Notes: generated from the letters alone by a model not told the origin. A stretch of 64,000 nucleotides of DNA from Kribbella catacumbae DSM 19601 (GCF_000372465.1 NZ_AQUZ01000024.1:62001-126000); one strand, 5' to 3'; positions 25,773 through 36,743 are shown, counted from the first letter of the stretch. A program made the numbers and translations.

Positions 25773-26753
25773 ATGATGAAGCGGTACGACGTGGTGGTGA
25801 TCGGCGGGGGAGCTGCCGGGCTGAGTGGTGCGCTGGCGCTGGTCCGGGCGCGCAGGTCGGTGCTGGTGGTCGACAACGGCACGCCGCGCAACGCCCCGGC
25901 GGAGCACGTGCACAACTACCTGACCCGGGATGGCGTCCCGCCGTCCGAGCTCTACGCCATCGGGCGGGCCGAGGTCAGCGGGTACGGCGGGGACGTGGTG
26001 ATCGACACCGTCACCAGGGTGCGGCCAGGCGGATCGGAGTACGGGTTCGTGGTGGAGCTGGCTGGGCGTGAGGCGGTGGAGGCTCGGCGGTTGCTGGTGA
26101 CGACTGGGGTTGTCGACCAGTTGCCCGCAGTACCGGGGGTGGCTGAGCGGTTCGGGCGGGACGTGCTGCACTGCCCGTACTGCCACGGGTGGGAGGTGCG
26201 CGACCAGGCGATCGGCGTACTGGCTACTGGTGCGATGGCTGGGCATCAGACGCTGCTGTTCCGCCAGTGGAGCGATGACGTGACGCTGTTCCTCAATGAC
26301 ACGTTGGAGCCGACGGAGGAGGAGTGGGAGCAGTTCGCTGCTCGCGGGATCTCTGTGGTGCAAGGAAAGGTCGAGTCGGTGGAGGTGGCTGACGACAAGC
26401 TCACTGGCGTTCGCCTGGAGGGTGGCAGGGTCATCCCGCGACAGGCGCTGGTCGTCCAGACGCAGCTTGAGGCTCGCGCGGACTTCCTGACCGACCTGGG
26501 CCTCAAGGCGGTGGTCCGCGAGGCACGTGGAGTCGTAGTGGGCACGGCGATCGACTCAGATGCCACTGGAGCCACGGAGGTCCCGGGCGTCTGGGTGGCA
26601 GGCAACGTCACGGACCCGATGGTCCAGGTGATCACCTCAGCCGCCGCAGGTCTCGCGGCAGGCGCCGCCATCAACGCGGATCTGGTCGCTGACGACACCC
26701 GCCGGGCAGTAGAGACCTACCGTGCCGGCGTCACGGTGTCTGGAGCCGTCTAG
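25773..26753 (+). CDS. Thioredoxin reductase-like FAD-dependent oxidoreductase
   Basis: The protein is 326 aa. The N-terminal FAD site is YDVVVIGGGAAGLSGALAL, a CPYC dithiol lies in LHCPYCHGWEVRD, and there is a C-terminal FAD site VWVAGNVTDP. The CPYCHG active site marks the thioredoxin-reductase-like subgroup found near regulators, distinct from TrxB (CATCDG). It may use NADPH to reduce an unknown disulfide. ATG codons at 25773 and 25776 follow AAGGAG at 25763. The XRE-cupin gene is divergent. Its 3' end overlaps the convergent CGNR gene by 23 bp. Confidence 0.9.
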   Translation: MMKRYDVVVIGGGAAGLSGALALVRARRSVLVVDNGTPRNAPAEHVHNYLTRDGVPPSELYAIGRAEVSGYGGDVVIDTVTRVRPGGSEYGFVVELAGREAVEARRLLVTTGVVDQLPAVPGVAERFGRDVLHCPYCHGWEVRDQAIGVLATGAMAGHQTLLFRQWSDDVTLFLNDTLEPTEEEWEQFAARGISVVQGKVESVEVADDKLTGVRLEGGRVIPRQALVVQTQLEARADFLTDLGLKAVVREARGVVVGTAIDSDATGATEVPGVWVAGNVTDPMVQVITSAAAGLAAGAAINADLVADDTRRAVETYRAGVTVSGAV

Positions 26754-27309
26754 CTCGATGGGCGGCCGCTTTGACGCGGCTCTGGCATTGAGGTGAGCAG
26801 AACCGCCGGGCGCTGTTGCGGGAGGCGTCGACGAACACCCGGTCGCAGGCCGGCGCGGAGCAGACGCCTAGCCGGCCTGCCAGGTCACTGCCGAGGGCCA
26901 TGGCCAGCCCTGCCGCGCAGCCGGCGGCCCAGCCGTTCGCCAGGGTGTCGTCGGCGCCGTGGAAGTGAAGGTTCCAGCCCGGCGAGCCGGTTCGGTCGAG
27001 CTGCGGCCGTGCGTTGGTGTCGAGCAGTAAGGCGTTGACCTCCACCGCAGCTCGGTCCATGTCCCCGCTGTGCGCCGCCTCGAAGACGACTCGCATCCGG
27101 TTCGCCACCGCGGCCAGGTACTTCGCATCGCCGGTGCTCACCTCCGGCCTCGGGCGGCCGTCGTCGCCGAGCGCGTCCGCAGTCGCTATGGCGAGCTCGT
27201 CGCCCTTGGGGCCTTCGAAGGCCGAGCCGCCGGACTGTCCGGGGGTCAGCCGGTTGACCAGTGCCATGGCGGCGGTCAGCACGGTGAGGATGTGACTATC
27301 GAAGTTCAC
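26731..27309 (-). CDS. CGNR zinc-finger/ABATE-domain protein
   Basis: The protein is about 192 aa. It has an N-terminal ABATE-like alpha domain (FDSHILTVLTAAMALVNRLT) and a C-terminal CGNR-type zinc finger with cysteines in GVCSAPACDRVFVDASRN and RFCSPQCQSRVKAAAHR. Such proteins are considered DNA-binding regulators, often beside a transporter or detoxification gene, as here with the divergent MFS gene. GTG at 27309 matches the family N-terminus (VNFDSH); the open frame extends to a TTG at 27354 that would overlap the MFS start. Confidence 0.85.
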   Translation of the reverse strand: MNFDSHILTVLTAAMALVNRLTPGQSGGSAFEGPKGDELAIATADALGDDGRPRPEVSTGDAKYLAAVANRMRVVFEAAHSGDMDRAAVEVNALLLDTNARPQLDRTGSPGWNLHFHGADDTLANGWAAGCAAGLAMALGSDLAGRLGVCSAPACDRVFVDASRNSARRFCSPQCQSRVKAAAHRARRLQTP

Positions 27310-27346
27310 TTGACCGGTCACTCCGGACTTCGTAGGGTGCACTGTC

Positions 27347-28528
27347 GTGACCAACCATACCGAGTTAGCTAGTCACCGCAGGTTGCCTGCGGCCGTGTGG
27401 GTGCTGGTGGTTGCCCGGGGAGTGAATCGGCTGGGCGCTTTCACGCTGCCGTTTCTCGCGGTGGTGCTCACGGTCGAGCTGGGGGCGAGTGTCGCCGAGG
27501 CGGGGCTGGTGTTGACGGTGTTCGGCGCCGCGACGTTGCCGTCCCGGGTGTTCGGCGGGCTGCTTGCTGATCGGCTGGGGCGGCGGTTGACCATCGTGCT
27601 CGGGCTGGTCGGGTGTGCAGTGGGGCAGTTGTGGATCGCGGCTTCGGGGAGCTTGTGGTCCGCAGTACCGGCTGTGGTGGTGCTGGGGTTGACGTTCGAG
27701 ATCTATGAGCCGCCCAGCCAGGCGATCATCGCGGACGTGACAGAGCCCGCCGACAGGCCGGCGGCGTACGGGTTGCTGGGTGCGGTGATGGCGGTGGCGG
27801 CGGTTGTCGCCGGGCTGTTTGCTGCGTGGCTCGGGCAGTGGGACCTGCGCTGGCTGTTCGTCGCTGACGCCATCACCTGCGTGGCCTGTGCTGTCCTGGT
27901 TGCCATCGCGCTGCCGGGTGGAGTTAAGGCGGCACCGGCTGCAGCAGCGGTCTGGAGGGATCGGCGGCTGCTGTGGGTGCTCGGGTCCGGCACTGTCTTT
28001 GCAGTACTCGCCATGGTGATCGTGTTCGGGCTTCCACTCACTCTGCTTGACCGTGGTGTGTCCGCGTCGGGCGTCGGCCTCATCCTGGCCGTCTCGGCGA
28101 TCGCACAAGTCGCAGTACAGCCCGTACTGCGAACCCGTCGGCTGCAGGCGCTCGATGACTTCCAGGCCATGACACTGGGGTACGTGTTGCTAGGCGCCGG
28201 CCTGATCGCCAACGGCTTCTCCCAGAGCTTGCCGGCGTTCCTGGCCGCTGCTGTCGTCTGGAGCCTCGGGGATCTGGTGCTGATTGGCAGAGCGCTTTCG
28301 GTGGTCGCCGAGCTCGCTCCAGAGCATGCACGCGGTCGCTACCTCGCTACGTACGGGCTCAGCTGGGGAGTAGCCACCGCTGTCGCGCCACTGGTCGGTA
28401 CGCAGGTCTACGCGGCGGTCGGCCCGCTAGGTCTCTGGGGTGGATGCGGTGTGCTCGCATTGGTCCTGGCTGTCTTCCAGCCAACACTGCGGCGACTCGT
28501 ACGGTCAGGGGCATGCCCTTTTGGGTAG
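27347..28528 (+). CDS. Major facilitator superfamily transporter, drug-efflux type
   Basis: The product is 393 aa with about 12 membrane helices. Loop 2-3 has the MFS motif A variant GGLLADRLGRRLTIV, and RPAAYGLLGAVMAVAA follows in helix 5. It resembles proton-driven exporters of small molecules. Substrate is unknown. The GTG at 27347 is 37 bp from the divergent CGNR gene, which probably regulates it. Confidence 0.88.
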   Translation: MTNHTELASHRRLPAAVWVLVVARGVNRLGAFTLPFLAVVLTVELGASVAEAGLVLTVFGAATLPSRVFGGLLADRLGRRLTIVLGLVGCAVGQLWIAASGSLWSAVPAVVVLGLTFEIYEPPSQAIIADVTEPADRPAAYGLLGAVMAVAAVVAGLFAAWLGQWDLRWLFVADAITCVACAVLVAIALPGGVKAAPAAAAVWRDRRLLWVLGSGTVFAVLAMVIVFGLPLTLLDRGVSASGVGLILAVSAIAQVAVQPVLRTRRLQALDDFQAMTLGYVLLGAGLIANGFSQSLPAFLAAAVVWSLGDLVLIGRALSVVAELAPEHARGRYLATYGLSWGVATAVAPLVGTQVYAAVGPLGLWGGCGVLALVLAVFQPTLRRLVRSGACPFG

Positions 28529-28579
28529 TTGAGAGGTTGAATGGCTCCACGCACGGCAAGGCATGTCTGGGAGGGGTGG

Positions 28580-29038
28580 ATGCGCGACACTGTCGACCCA
28601 GAGTTCGCCGCGTACGTCGATGCGCGGCAGGGTAGGTGGCTCCGGACGGCGTACCTCGTGTACGGCGATCTGGAGCGGGCTGGGGAGCAACTCCTGCATG
28701 CCTTCACGCGGTTGTCGTTGCGGTGGGGCAAGGTCGACGACCCGGACGCCTACGTGCTCGGGATCCTCTACCAGGCGGCGTTGTCGCGCTGGTCGCGGGC
28801 CAAGGTCTTCGAGGGCGAGGAGGATCCGGTCAAGACCGCATTGGCCGCTCTCAGCCCGCAGCAGCGCGCAGTACTGGTGCTCTTGCACTTCGAGGAGCTC
28901 ACGGAGTTCGAGACCGCCGACGCACTGGGGATGTCCCACTCGGCCGTGCACACGAACGGGATGACCGCCCTCAGCCGGTTTCGCCTGGAGCTCGGTACCA
29001 AGGACTGGCGCGACGTCACCAGGGGAGACTCGCGATGA
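28580..29038 (+). CDS. SigE-family ECF-like sigma factor
   Basis: The protein is about 152 aa with region 2 (FAAYVDARQGRWLRTAYLVY, RAGEQLLHAFTRLSLRW) and region 4 (LSPQQRAVLVLLHFEELTEF, ALGMSHSAVHTNGMTAL) of the SigE-family ECF group common in actinomycetes. The ATG at 28580 follows a strong GGGAGGGG Shine-Dalgarno and is preferred over an ATG at 28541. Its stop overlaps the next gene's start (ATGA), so the two are coupled. Confidence 0.85.
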   Translation: MRDTVDPEFAAYVDARQGRWLRTAYLVYGDLERAGEQLLHAFTRLSLRWGKVDDPDAYVLGILYQAALSRWSRAKVFEGEEDPVKTALAALSPQQRAVLVLLHFEELTEFETADALGMSHSAVHTNGMTALSRFRLELGTKDWRDVTRGDSR

Positions 29039-30285
29039 GACGGCAGGAGGTCCCTGTCCTGCTGAACCAGGCGTCCGACCGGCTGCCCGAGCCCGACCTC
29101 GCCGACGCCGCCTGGGAGGGCGGCCTCGCGTACCGCCGCAGGCAGCGGCGCAGTGTCATCGCCGGGCTGATCGCCATGCTGCTGGGAGTGGTGATCGGTG
29201 TTCTCGTGATGACGCTCGGCGGTGGCAAGAACGCGTTCACGCCGCCCGACACCACGCCGAGCCTGCCCGGCTCGATTCCGCCGGCCGGTCAGATCTCGGG
29301 GATCAACTACTGGAACGCGCCGCCCGCGGGCAGTGAGCGCTTCCTCGATCGAGTCTCCACGCCGCTGGGCGACCTGCTGCGGATCCCGGACGACGCCGGG
29401 GATCTCAAGGACAACCCGATGGATCGCGTCGCCGCCGTGATCCTGAGCTCGCAAGAGGGCAACTACGTGCCGCTCTTCCTCAGCTCCGACTCGCACTGGG
29501 CGCAGGCCGCGACCGAGCTCCGGCCGATCGCGACCGGCCAGCCGCTCAGCTCCGGAGCGATCGCGCCGAACGGGAAGCTCGTCGCGTTCCCGCAGCCCGG
29601 TGGGGTGTTCGTGATCGACGTGAGTACGGCGGACGTCCGGTCGATCCGGTTGCCGTCGCAGGACCTCCGCAGCGTCTCCTGGCTGGAGAACAGCACCCGG
29701 TTGATCATCAGCGGGCCAGGTTCGGCGTACCGGATCGATGTCGATCTGGAGAGCGCTCAGCAGCCGGTCGTCGGTGCTGTTGCCGTGAGCAACGATGCTG
29801 AGGACGCGACAGCGCCGTACCGGCTGGACGGTACGGCGGGGCAGGTGGCGCTGCGCCAGTACGCCGGGGGCAACGGCTGGGTCGAGGTGAGCAACCCGCG
29901 GTTGCCGGTGAGCCGCTGGGTGGGACAAACGTTTGCTGGCAGCAACTTGGTTGCGAGGGTCTTCGTCGCGAACCCGCTGCCGCAGGTGCCGACCGTCGCG
30001 TCGCGAGCCCAGGTGGTCGCGGCGATCTCGGCGCTCGAGCCGCTGGAGGACCGGCTGCTGGTGCTGGGCGAGACCCCGGCGGCGACGCCGACTCCCGGCC
30101 GGACCTCACCGGACCGGATCCGCGAACCGGGCTGCTGTTCCCTGCTCGGCTGGTACGACAGCCAGACCGCCTTGTTCCAGGTCACCGACTGGCTGCTGGC
30201 CTGGAACCTGCAGTCGGGCCAGGTCCGCCGCGTCACCGAGCTCGAGGTCGACGGCGTCGCCATCGGGCCCGGCATCCGCGGCTGA
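29035..30285 (+). CDS. Single-pass membrane protein partnered with SigE-family sigma, beta-propeller-like extracellular part
   Basis: The protein is 416 aa. The cytoplasmic N-terminus is about 43 residues, a transmembrane helix follows (about 44-65), then a linker and a beta-rich extracytoplasmic domain with repeated strands resembling WD40/TolB blades (for example KLVAFPQPGGVFVIDVSTAD, SVSWLENSTRLIISG). Its pairing with an upstream sigma factor by overlapping codons is typical of actinomycetes, and it probably acts as an anti-sigma or sensor. No conserved zinc site is seen. It ends one base before the convergent TetR gene. Confidence 0.78.
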   Translation: MRRQEVPVLLNQASDRLPEPDLADAAWEGGLAYRRRQRRSVIAGLIAMLLGVVIGVLVMTLGGGKNAFTPPDTTPSLPGSIPPAGQISGINYWNAPPAGSERFLDRVSTPLGDLLRIPDDAGDLKDNPMDRVAAVILSSQEGNYVPLFLSSDSHWAQAATELRPIATGQPLSSGAIAPNGKLVAFPQPGGVFVIDVSTADVRSIRLPSQDLRSVSWLENSTRLIISGPGSAYRIDVDLESAQQPVVGAVAVSNDAEDATAPYRLDGTAGQVALRQYAGGNGWVEVSNPRLPVSRWVGQTFAGSNLVARVFVANPLPQVPTVASRAQVVAAISALEPLEDRLLVLGETPAATPTPGRTSPDRIREPGCCSLLGWYDSQTALFQVTDWLLAWNLQSGQVRRVTELEVDGVAIGPGIRG

Positions 30286-30882
30286 CTACGGCGTGACGCT
30301 CTTCATGGTCATCGCGACCAGACGATCGGCATCTTCGACAGCCGGCATCTCCTCACCCGTCAGGGCACGGAGGATCAGTACGCCGGCCAGCCACTGGACC
30401 ATCAGCACCGGATCCGCGTCGGGCCGGATCGGCTCACCGCGCTTGCGGGCCCGCTCCAGCGCCGCCTCGGTCATGGCGATCCGGCGCTGCAGGAAGTTCC
30501 GGTAGAACACGGTGAACTGCTCGTCCCGATTGATCTCGGTCACGGCGAGCCTGATCAGCGCGACACCTTCCTTGGTGTTCACGAAGGCCAGGGCGTCGCG
30601 GTAGACTTGGCGCAGGTCACCCGCGATCGACCCGGTGTCGGCATCCGGGATCTCGATGTCGAACATCTCGGCCATCGCGTCGCCGGCCAGCAGTTCCTTG
30701 CTCGCCCACCGCCGGTAGATCGTTGCCTTGCCGACGCCGGCCGCCTCGGCCACGTCGTCGACGGTCATCCCGTCGAATCCGCGCTCCAGCAGCAGCTGGA
30801 CGGCGTACCGGCGGATCCTCGGCTCTGCGTCCGGGTCCCGTGGCCTGCCGCGGCGCGGCTTCTCCCCGCTGTTGTGCCCCAT
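30286..30882 (-). CDS. TetR-family transcriptional regulator
   Basis: The product is 198 aa with an N-terminal HTH (GFDGMTVDDVAEAAGVGKAT, YRRWASKELL) and a C-terminal ligand domain typical of the TetR_C group. The ATG at 30882 (MGHNSGEK) follows GGGGAAACTGAG and is preferred to a longer frame from 30951. It is divergent from amt; its target is not visible, but the divergent intergenic region is dominated by GlnR-type sites, so TetR may control a distant gene or itself. Confidence 0.88.
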   Translation of the reverse strand: MGHNSGEKPRRGRPRDPDAEPRIRRYAVQLLLERGFDGMTVDDVAEAAGVGKATIYRRWASKELLAGDAMAEMFDIEIPDADTGSIAGDLRQVYRDALAFVNTKEGVALIRLAVTEINRDEQFTVFYRNFLQRRIAMTEAALERARKRGEPIRPDADPVLMVQWLAGVLILRALTGEEMPAVEDADRLVAMTMKSVTP

Positions 30883-30962
30883 CTCAGTTTCCCCAGCTCG
30901 GACGGTCGCAGTGGCGCGGCTGCGGCCCGTGTGGTCTAGCCAGAGTGTCACAACTGGGCGAT

Positions 30963-31009
30963 GTCACGCCGATGTCACTTAACGAGGTGCTTTGTCACAT
31001 GCCTGAAAC
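30963..31009. promoter_or_regulatory. GlnR-type nitrogen control boxes upstream of amt
   Basis: GTCAC occurs at 30963-30967, 30974-30978 and 30994-30998, followed by GAAAC at 31005-31009. Spacing between half-sites is 11, 20 and 11 bases start to start, so the last pair is exactly GTnAC-N6-GAAAC. This is the consensus half-site arrangement of GlnR in Streptomyces and mycobacteria. A further GTCAC is at 30947-30951. It fits nitrogen-limited activation of amt-glnB-glnD. Confidence 0.72.
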
Positions 31010-31143
31010 ATGAGGACCGATCGGTTGAAACGGCGCGCCGACACCGTTTGCGGAGTGGGCGTGCGTGGGTTCCCCGGCGTTGCGGAACTGTCCCGACTGA
31101 GGACGCACGGCCCACCCCCCGATCGATCGAAGGGATGACGTTG

Positions 31144-32813
<1,670 letters not shown>

Positions 32814-35081
32814 ATGGTGGATCGAGCAGCACAGCGGCGCGCTCGTGCCGAAGAGGCCGACGCGCTGCTGTATCTGCTCCTCTCGAAAGCCTGCGACGCC
32901 CTCGGTGTTCCCACCGAGGGCGTCGCGCTGGTCGCCGTCGGCGGCTACGGCCGGGAGGAGCTCTCGCCGTACAGCGATCTCGACGTGATGCTCCTGCACA
33001 CCGAGGGGTACCCGCAGATCGACGAATTGGCCGCCCAGATCTGGTACCCGCTGTGGGACTCGCGGACCAAGCTCGACCACAGCGTCCGCACGGTTGCTGA
33101 GGCGTCGGCAGCTGCGGCGGACGACGTACGGGTTGCCTTGGGGCTACTGGACGCTCGGCATGTGGCAGGCGACTCACACCTCACACTGCAGTTGCGGTCG
33201 GTGCTGATGGCCGACTGGCGCCGTACTGCGAAGACACGGCTGCCCGCGCTGGCCGAGGCGTGCCGGGACCGGGCCAACACGGTCGGGGAGCTCGCGCACT
33301 TGGCAGAGCCGGACCTCAAGGAGGCGTACGGCGGACTGCGGGATGCTGTTGTACTGCGGGCCTTGGTGGCCTCGTGGTTGATCGACGTACCGCACCCGGT
33401 GGTCGAGCGGGCGCGGTTGGACCTGCTGAACATCAGGGATGAGCTGCACTCCGTCGCCGGCCGTGCAACCGACCGAGTGATCGCAGACGTGGCCGCAGAG
33501 GTCGCTGCCGGACTTGGCCTGCCGGACCGCGATGCCTTGCTGCGACACATCTATTCGACCGGCAGGACGTTGGCGCACGTGTGTGACGTGTCGTGGCGGC
33601 GGATCGAGAGCCTGACGGCCCGGCCGCCTCGCTCGCGACGCCGTAACCGCACTGGTGGGCCACTGCTGCTGGCACTGGACGAGGGCGTTGGGCAGCACGA
33701 GGGTGAAGTAGTCCTGATGCCGGATGCCCGTCCGGAGCGGGATGCTTCGCTGGGGCTGCGTGCGGCGGCTGTAGCCGCGGACAGGGATCTGGTGTTGTCT
33801 CCGGCCGTCTGTGCTCGGCTGGCGAACTCTGCTGCTCTGCTGCCGGAGCCCTGGCCTGCTGAGGCTCGACGGTTGCTCTGCGCGCTGCTCGGAGCTGGCT
33901 CGGGTCTCCTGGAAGTCTGGGAGGCGCTGGACCAGGCCGGGTACATCGCGCGGATCCTCCCGGAGTGGGACCTGGTCCGCTTCCGCCCGCCGCAGTCGGC
34001 AGTGCATCGCTACACGGTCGACCGGCATCTGCTGGAGACCTGTGTCGAGGCGTCGACGATGGTCCGCGACGTACGGCGTCCAGACCTGTTGCTGGTTGCC
34101 GCTTTGATCCATGACCTCGGCAAGGGTGTTGAGGGCGACCACAGTGTCACCGGGGCTGGCATAGCGACTGGCATTGCTCGCCGGTTGGGTTTTGCCGAGC
34201 CCGACGTCGACACGATCGCGCTGCTCGTCCGGCAGCACCTGGTGCTGGCGCAGATTGCCACCAGGCGCGACCTGGATGACCCGATGACCGTTGACCTCGT
34301 CGCGGGCATCGTGCGCGATACCGAGACGCTGGACCTGCTGGAAGCTCTCACGTACGCCGATGCGCGCGCTGCAGGCCCTGCGGCTGCTTCGCCGTGGCGC
34401 ATCCGCCTGGTGGGTGAGCTCGCCCGGCGCGTCCGTGGCGAGTTGTCCGGGGGAGGGGCCGGGCTGTGGACCGAGGCTCCGCCGATCCCGGTGCCGGAGT
34501 TGCACCAGGTGGTCGGTGTCGGGCGGCTTGGCGTGACGGTGTCGGAGCACCGGGGTGATGTACGCGTCAATGTGGCCGTGCCTGACCAGGTCGGAACGCT
34601 GTCGACGGTGGCCGGAGTACTGGCGGTGGAGCGGCTCGCAGTACGGGCTGCTGTTGTTACCTCGGTTGATGGGCTGGGGATCTCGCAGTGGTCGGTTGCT
34701 GGCTCGCCTCCGGACCCGGTGAGGTTGCGGGATCGGCTAGCGGTCGCATTGCGCGACGACAGTGATCTCGTACGCCGGTTGGCCGCGCGGGACCAGTCGG
34801 CTTCGCGGGGGAAGAGTGCTGCCAGCCGGGTCGACTTGTTGCCTGGGGCATCCGAGACGGCCACGGTGCTTCAGGTGCGGGCCCATGACCGGCCGGGACT
34901 GCTCTATGACGTCGCTGCCGCGATTGCCGCGACAGGGGCGGATGTGAGGTCGGCACACGTGAGCACGCTCGGTGCGGAGTGTGTGGACGTCTTCTACCTG
35001 ACTGACCGCAACGGGTCGCCTCTGGAAGAGGAAGACGCGCGGACGACCGCCAAGTCAATACTGGATCGCCTGACCTTCTAG
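32814..35081 (+). CDS. glnD: PII adenylyl/uridylyltransferase GlnD
   Basis: The product is 755 aa: an N-terminal nucleotidyltransferase domain with GGYGREELSPYSDLDVMLL, an HD phosphohydrolase domain with HDLGKGVEGDHSVTG, and two C-terminal ACT domains (about 600-680 and 690-755, HDRPGLLYDVAAAIAATGAD). In actinobacteria the enzyme adenylylates rather than uridylylates PII (established for Corynebacterium and Streptomyces). It starts immediately after the glnB stop. The N-terminus is shorter than in enterobacterial GlnD, as expected in the phylum. Confidence 0.94.
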   Translation: MVDRAAQRRARAEEADALLYLLLSKACDALGVPTEGVALVAVGGYGREELSPYSDLDVMLLHTEGYPQIDELAAQIWYPLWDSRTKLDHSVRTVAEASAAAADDVRVALGLLDARHVAGDSHLTLQLRSVLMADWRRTAKTRLPALAEACRDRANTVGELAHLAEPDLKEAYGGLRDAVVLRALVASWLIDVPHPVVERARLDLLNIRDELHSVAGRATDRVIADVAAEVAAGLGLPDRDALLRHIYSTGRTLAHVCDVSWRRIESLTARPPRSRRRNRTGGPLLLALDEGVGQHEGEVVLMPDARPERDASLGLRAAAVAADRDLVLSPAVCARLANSAALLPEPWPAEARRLLCALLGAGSGLLEVWEALDQAGYIARILPEWDLVRFRPPQSAVHRYTVDRHLLETCVEASTMVRDVRRPDLLLVAALIHDLGKGVEGDHSVTGAGIATGIARRLGFAEPDVDTIALLVRQHLVLAQIATRRDLDDPMTVDLVAGIVRDTETLDLLEALTYADARAAGPAAASPWRIRLVGELARRVRGELSGGGAGLWTEAPPIPVPELHQVVGVGRLGVTVSEHRGDVRVNVAVPDQVGTLSTVAGVLAVERLAVRAAVVTSVDGLGISQWSVAGSPPDPVRLRDRLAVALRDDSDLVRRLAARDQSASRGKSAASRVDLLPGASETATVLQVRAHDRPGLLYDVAAAIAATGADVRSAHVSTLGAECVDVFYLTDRNGSPLEEEDARTTAKSILDRLTF

Positions 35082-35091
35082 TGTCGTTCGG

Positions 35092-36132
35092 GTGGATCTA
35101 GTACAGACATTCCAGCGGCAGGCAGGGGCTTGCGAAGACCTGGGCTCACCTATGTACGCCGACCTGTTGCGGCGGCTTGTGGACGACTACGAGCTGGGTG
35201 GTGCGTCCACAACCGTGTTGGCCGGCTTCGAGTCGTACCCGGCCGATGCGCTGATCGGGCTGCGGCTACTGGGATCCGTACACCGGCTGGTGTTGTCAGG
35301 GCGCGCGCCTGAGCTGGCGGCGTTCTACCCGAGCGTCGGTGGCGAGTGGGACGCAGTACTCGGCTGGGAGGCGTTCGAGCAGGTACTGGCCGCGCGTGGA
35401 CCCGAGCTGCGGAGCCTGCTGACCCAGGCACCTCAGACGAATGAGGTCGGCCGCTCTATCGCCCTGTACGGCGGGCTGCTGCGGCTTGCCGAGTCTGTGC
35501 CGCTGCCGGTGCGTCTGTTCGAGATCGGTGCGAGTGGTGGGCTCAACCTGCGTGCTGACCAGTACCGCTACAACCTGGCCGACGGGACCGGCTACGGACC
35601 CGCTGACAGCCCGGTGGTGCTGGAAGGGGCTTGGTCTGGTCGCGAGCTCACACCGGCCGCCTTGCGGATCGCCGAGCGGGTCGGCAGCGACATCGCTCCC
35701 GTGAACCCTCTGAGCGAGGAGGGGGCGCTCACGCTGACGTCGTACGTGTGGCCGGACATGACAGCGCGGCTGAAGCGTCTCCGCGGAGCACTGGAGGTCG
35801 TGCGGAAGGTGCCGGCCGACGTACGGCGTGAGGACGCGCTGTCCTTCCTGCGCAACGTGGAACTGGCCGAGGGGCATGTGACTGTCGTCTGGCACTCGGT
35901 GATGTGGCAGTACCTCTCACCGGAGGAGCAGGCAGCCGGGGATGAGCTGATCGCCGCTCTGGGGGCCGGGGCGACTCCGACGGCTCCACTGGCGCGCCTG
36001 TGTCTGGAGCCGATGCGCCGTACGCCGGAGGCCGAGCCGGAGTTCCTCATCGCGCTGCAGGTCTGGCCTGGGGGAGTGAGGCGCATCCTCGGCCGCGCGG
36101 ACCCGCACGGGCTGCCGGCGTACTGGGAATGA
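35092..36132 (+). CDS. DUF2332 protein
   Basis: The protein is 346 aa with the DUF2332 pattern (FQRQAGACEDLGSPMYADLL; LFEIGASGGLNLRADQYRY; VVWHSVMWQYL). The GASGGLNL segment recalls a nucleotide- or SAM-binding loop, but function is unknown. The GTG start is 11 bp after glnD, so it may ride on that operon. No signal peptide or membrane helix is visible. Confidence 0.8.
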   Translation: MDLVQTFQRQAGACEDLGSPMYADLLRRLVDDYELGGASTTVLAGFESYPADALIGLRLLGSVHRLVLSGRAPELAAFYPSVGGEWDAVLGWEAFEQVLAARGPELRSLLTQAPQTNEVGRSIALYGGLLRLAESVPLPVRLFEIGASGGLNLRADQYRYNLADGTGYGPADSPVVLEGAWSGRELTPAALRIAERVGSDIAPVNPLSEEGALTLTSYVWPDMTARLKRLRGALEVVRKVPADVRREDALSFLRNVELAEGHVTVVWHSVMWQYLSPEEQAAGDELIAALGAGATPTAPLARLCLEPMRRTPEAEPEFLIALQVWPGGVRRILGRADPHGLPAYWE

Positions 36133-36152
36133 GACCGGACTTCCCTTCTGAC

Positions 36153-36198
36153 TTAGGTAACCCTTAGTCTGGGCTTCGAAGTTAGGCAACCCTAACTT
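36153..36198. promoter_or_regulatory. Two iron-box (IdeR/DmdR-like) dyads
   Basis: A perfect 8-bp inverted repeat with a 4-bp spacer, AAGTTAGG-CAAC-CCTAACTT, lies at 36179-36198. A second, weaker dyad TTAGGTAACCCTTAG lies at 36153-36167. Both follow the TTAGGnnnnnCCTAA theme of actinobacterial iron-dependent DtxR-type repressors. They are immediately upstream of a secreted protein gene. Confidence 0.65.
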
Positions 36199-36226
36199 CA
36201 GCCATCTAGAGAGGATCTCCGCCCAG

Positions 36227-36739
36227 ATGACAAAGCTTCGCCGGATCGTCCTGACCGTCGCCGCCGCTACCGCGCTGGCCGTCGGCCTGGTCACCCCTGC
36301 CTCTGCCGCACCGGGCAGCGCGAGCAACCTCGGCAAGACCCTGAATGCTTCCAACGCGACCGGCCTGGCTGCCGCCGGCGAGACGATCACCGTGACCGGC
36401 AGCGGCTACGACCCGGCCAAGGGGTACTACGTGGCGCTGTGCGCCGTGCCCTCCGACTACAGCTACGGCACCAAGCCCAGCCCGTGCGCCGGGGGAGACG
36501 GCCAGGGTGGTACGACGGTCGGCCCGTCGGCCTGGGTGACCAACAGTCCGCTCGGCGGCAGCGCGGCGTACCCGATCGCCGCCAACGGCACCTTCACCGC
36601 GCAGATCCGCATCGCTGAGGTGAACTCCGGCCTTGACTGCAGCAACCCGGACATCACCTGCGCGATCGTCAGCCGCCGCGACCACTTCGCCGCCAGCGAC
36701 CGTACTGGCGACGTCTACATCCCGGTCTCGTTCAGCTGA
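36227..36739 (+). CDS. Secreted small beta-sandwich protein, iron-box controlled
   Basis: The protein is 170 aa with a signal peptide cleaved after TPASA (about residue 27). The mature part starts with an Ig-like/neocarzinostatin-like strand pattern (GETITVTGSGYDPAKGYYVA) and contains paired cysteines (LCAV and SPCAG; LDCSN and ITCAIV) that probably form disulfides. I recall similar secreted proteins beside HtaA-type heme-binding proteins in actinobacteria; the upstream iron boxes fit a role in iron or heme acquisition, but this is inference. Confidence 0.72.
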   Translation: MTKLRRIVLTVAAATALAVGLVTPASAAPGSASNLGKTLNASNATGLAAAGETITVTGSGYDPAKGYYVALCAVPSDYSYGTKPSPCAGGDGQGGTTVGPSAWVTNSPLGGSAAYPIAANGTFTAQIRIAEVNSGLDCSNPDITCAIVSRRDHFAASDRTGDVYIPVSFS

Positions 36740-36743
36740 TCGT

